Part shown: positions 4,921 to 5,492 of the stretch, piece by piece | How positions within the stretch are numbered: the stretch's first letter is position 1 | Layout of the letters: each line of letters starts with the position of its first letter | Source of the DNA: an uncultured Collinsella sp. | GTDB lineage: Bacteria; Actinomycetota; Coriobacteriia; Coriobacteriales; Coriobacteriaceae | Assembly (NCBI GenBank): GCA_900755005.1 | Contig: CAAEEX010000024.1 | Coordinates: 1 to 5,492 of the forward strand | DNA: 5,492 nt | Reading direction: 5' to 3' | The notes under the pieces: model-generated | The model's input: only the letters and a program-made list of their open reading frames with translations | Databases searched by the model: none | What the model was told of the DNA's origin: nothing | Made by a program: the position numbers and the translations under genes

Positions 4921-5050
4921 GCCATGACTCTCGTACGAAACGAAACTCAGCGGCACAGTACGGCACTCAAAAGTGCAGGTCAGAACCCTATCAGCCTACT
5001 CCCACTCGCAAAATGAAACTTAATTCTAAACGCTTTTGTTTGGGGGATTT

Positions 5051-5143
5051 GATATCATTTGATTTTTCCTGATACCTATTATCCTTATCCTATGGGCTTG
5101 CCGAACTTTTGCTATCATTTGGCTATCAAGGAAATGGCTATCA
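5051..5143 (+). repeat. TATCA direct repeats in AT-rich DNA
   Basis: GATATCA at 5051-5057 and GCTATCA at 5111-5117, 5122-5128 and 5137-5143, the first and second followed by TTTG and the last two preceded by TGG. Spacings are 60, 11 and 15 bases. They lie in the most AT-rich part of the window, as expected for a DNA-unwinding element or protein-binding sites, though AT-rich sequence also yields such repeats by chance. Confidence 0.4.
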
Positions 5144-5277
5144 ACGATAAAATTAGATTGGTTTCTCTGGTGGTTTACAACTACATTTTACCACGAAAGA
5201 CAGGGAAATGCAATAACCTTCCTCGCTGTGGTGTATCAAGTGATCTTACCCTTGATTATCGACTTTATCCGAACACC

Positions 5278-5315
5278 TCCCACATTCATCCGCACATGTG
5301 CGGATGAATGTGGGA
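5278..5315. promoter_or_regulatory. Perfect 38-bp palindrome upstream of the 5368 gene
   Basis: TCCCACATTCATCCGCACA (5278-5296) is followed at once by its exact reverse complement (5297-5315), with no spacer and no mismatch. It lies 52 bases upstream of the ATG at 5368, has no T run after it, and is not the GTAC operator. It is probably an operator or another protein-binding dyad for the downstream gene; a cruciform or oriT element is possible. Confidence 0.75.
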
Positions 5316-5367
5316 ACCCGATACCCTGAGGGCCGGATCGGCCGGCCCCGGGAGATCGGAGGACGGC

Positions 5368-5492
5368 ATGTCCGGAAAGAAGAAAAGGGGCTCCGCGAGG
5401 GCGGTCCCGAGGTTGCGTTCCTCGCCCTCGGGGAGGACGCGTGCGCCGCGGCCTGGGAGATGGACACCGTCGAGGGCGCCCGGGAGGACTCC
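5368..5492 (+). CDS. Start of an unrecognised gene, apparent one-base frame error, runs off the right edge
   Basis: The ATG at 5368 has GGAGG (5358-5362) five bases upstream, a strong start. The frame from it begins MSGKKKRG and then turns into Arg/Pro/Ser-rich sequence with poor third-position GC. The frame beginning at 5370 instead reads EVAFLALGEDACAAAWEMDTVEGARE, with nearly all third positions G/C and a natural composition, but it has no start of its own with an SD. One extra base in the AAAAGGGG run (5383-5390) would join them as MSGKKKRGLREGGPEVAFLALGEDA. So the real protein probably has a basic start and an acidic, helical continuation. A sequencing error, a mutation or, less likely, a -1 frameshift at AAAAGGGG could explain it. 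The family is not recognised from this fragment. Confidence 0.55.
   Translation, partial: MSGKKKRGSARAVPRLRSSPSGRTRAPRPGRWTPSRAPGRT

Larger units (their letters stand above)
4466..5003. repeat. Dispersed GGGAGTAAA / TTTACTCCC repeat family
   Basis: Plus-orientation copies: 4507-4515, 4801-4809 and 4830-4838. Minus-orientation copies: 4571-4578, 4603-4611 and 4750-4757, plus variants at 4466-4475 (TTTACTCTCC), 4893-4902 (TTTACTCACC) and 4996-5003 (CTACTCCC). Six copies keep the core GGGAGTAA exactly; I saw none elsewhere in the window. By chance about 0.02 exact 8-mers would be expected in 540 bp. Spacing is irregular and orientation mixed, with a gap at about 4612-4749. Such spacing suits integrase arm-type sites around an att core, or dispersed sites of another binding protein; it is less like tightly spaced plasmid iterons. 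Confidence 0.8.
4379..5367. other. About 1 kb of lower-GC non-coding DNA with repeats
   Basis: No believable gene is seen; the open frames here lack SD sequences and protein character. Base composition shifts sharply: 5041-5220 is about 37% GC by hand count, against over 70% in parts of the xre gene. The stretch carries the GGGAGTAAA repeat family, the hairpin at 4852-4888, the TATCA repeats and the 38-bp palindrome. Candidate roles are an attP/att region for the integrase, a replication origin with iterons, an oriT, or a non-coding RNA locus. Confidence 0.65.

Noticed and set aside
4466..5003. CRISPR array
   Set aside because: The repeats are only 8-10 bases, in both orientations and irregularly spaced; no cas gene is present.
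5059..5307. 82-residue plus-strand open frame starting with TTG
   Set aside because: It has no SD, lies in AT-rich DNA, and ends within the 38-bp palindrome; its composition is not like its neighbours' proteins.
4379..5367. tRNA gene or a defined attachment site
   Set aside because: No cloverleaf or tRNA 3' end was recognised, and no pair of direct repeats bounding an element is visible within the window.
5246..5467. 73-residue minus-strand open frame at the right end
   Set aside because: It is antisense to the 5368 gene, runs through the palindrome, and has Arg/Pro/Ser-rich composition.

Overview
The window looks like part of an integrative mobile element, or an element with both plasmid-like and integrative traits, from a high-GC actinobacterium. 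The codon usage (third positions almost all G/C), the strong AGGAGG-type ribosome binding sites and the style of the ParA, YraN-like, Xis, Int and XRE proteins resemble gut Coriobacteriia (Collinsella/Olsenella/Eggerthella-like). That placement is an inference from memory of these families; no rRNA or other taxonomic marker is present.

Layout, left to right. (1) 1-667, minus strand: a ParA/Soj-type ATPase whose frame is broken by one missing base near 580 and whose C-terminus lies off the left edge. (2) 741-816: two nested palindromes in front of parA. (3) 871-1242, minus: a small YraN/UPF0102-like nuclease-fold protein with a GC-rich hairpin behind it. (4) 1243-1782: a structured GC-rich stretch with no convincing gene. 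(5) 1783-2034, plus: an unrecognised 83-residue acidic, probably all-helical protein. (6) 2118-3824, minus: a tight operon xis - int - ribbon-helix-helix protein, with gaps of 1 and 5 bases. (7) 3825-3964: a divergent promoter region with three copies of a 14-bp dyad operator. (8) 3965-4378, plus: an XRE-family regulator. (9) 4379-5367: about 1 kb of lower-GC non-coding DNA holding a dispersed family of GGGAGTAAA repeats, a strong hairpin terminator, TATCA repeats and a perfect 38-bp palindrome. (10) 5368 onward, plus: the start of an unrecognised gene that also seems to carry a one-base frame problem.

How the parts may work together. The XRE protein is the likely repressor of its own promoter and of the divergent xis-int operon. 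In both promoters an operator of the form GTAC-N6-GTAC occupies the spacer between -35 and -10. The same operator is the core of the 40-bp palindrome in front of parA, about 3 kb away, so partition (ParA) and excision/integration (Xis/Int) are probably under one switch. That shared control is the most interesting regulatory signal here. The second is the GGGAGTAAA repeat field downstream of xre, which could be integrase arm sites, origin iterons or a second regulator's operators; the sequence alone does not decide between these.
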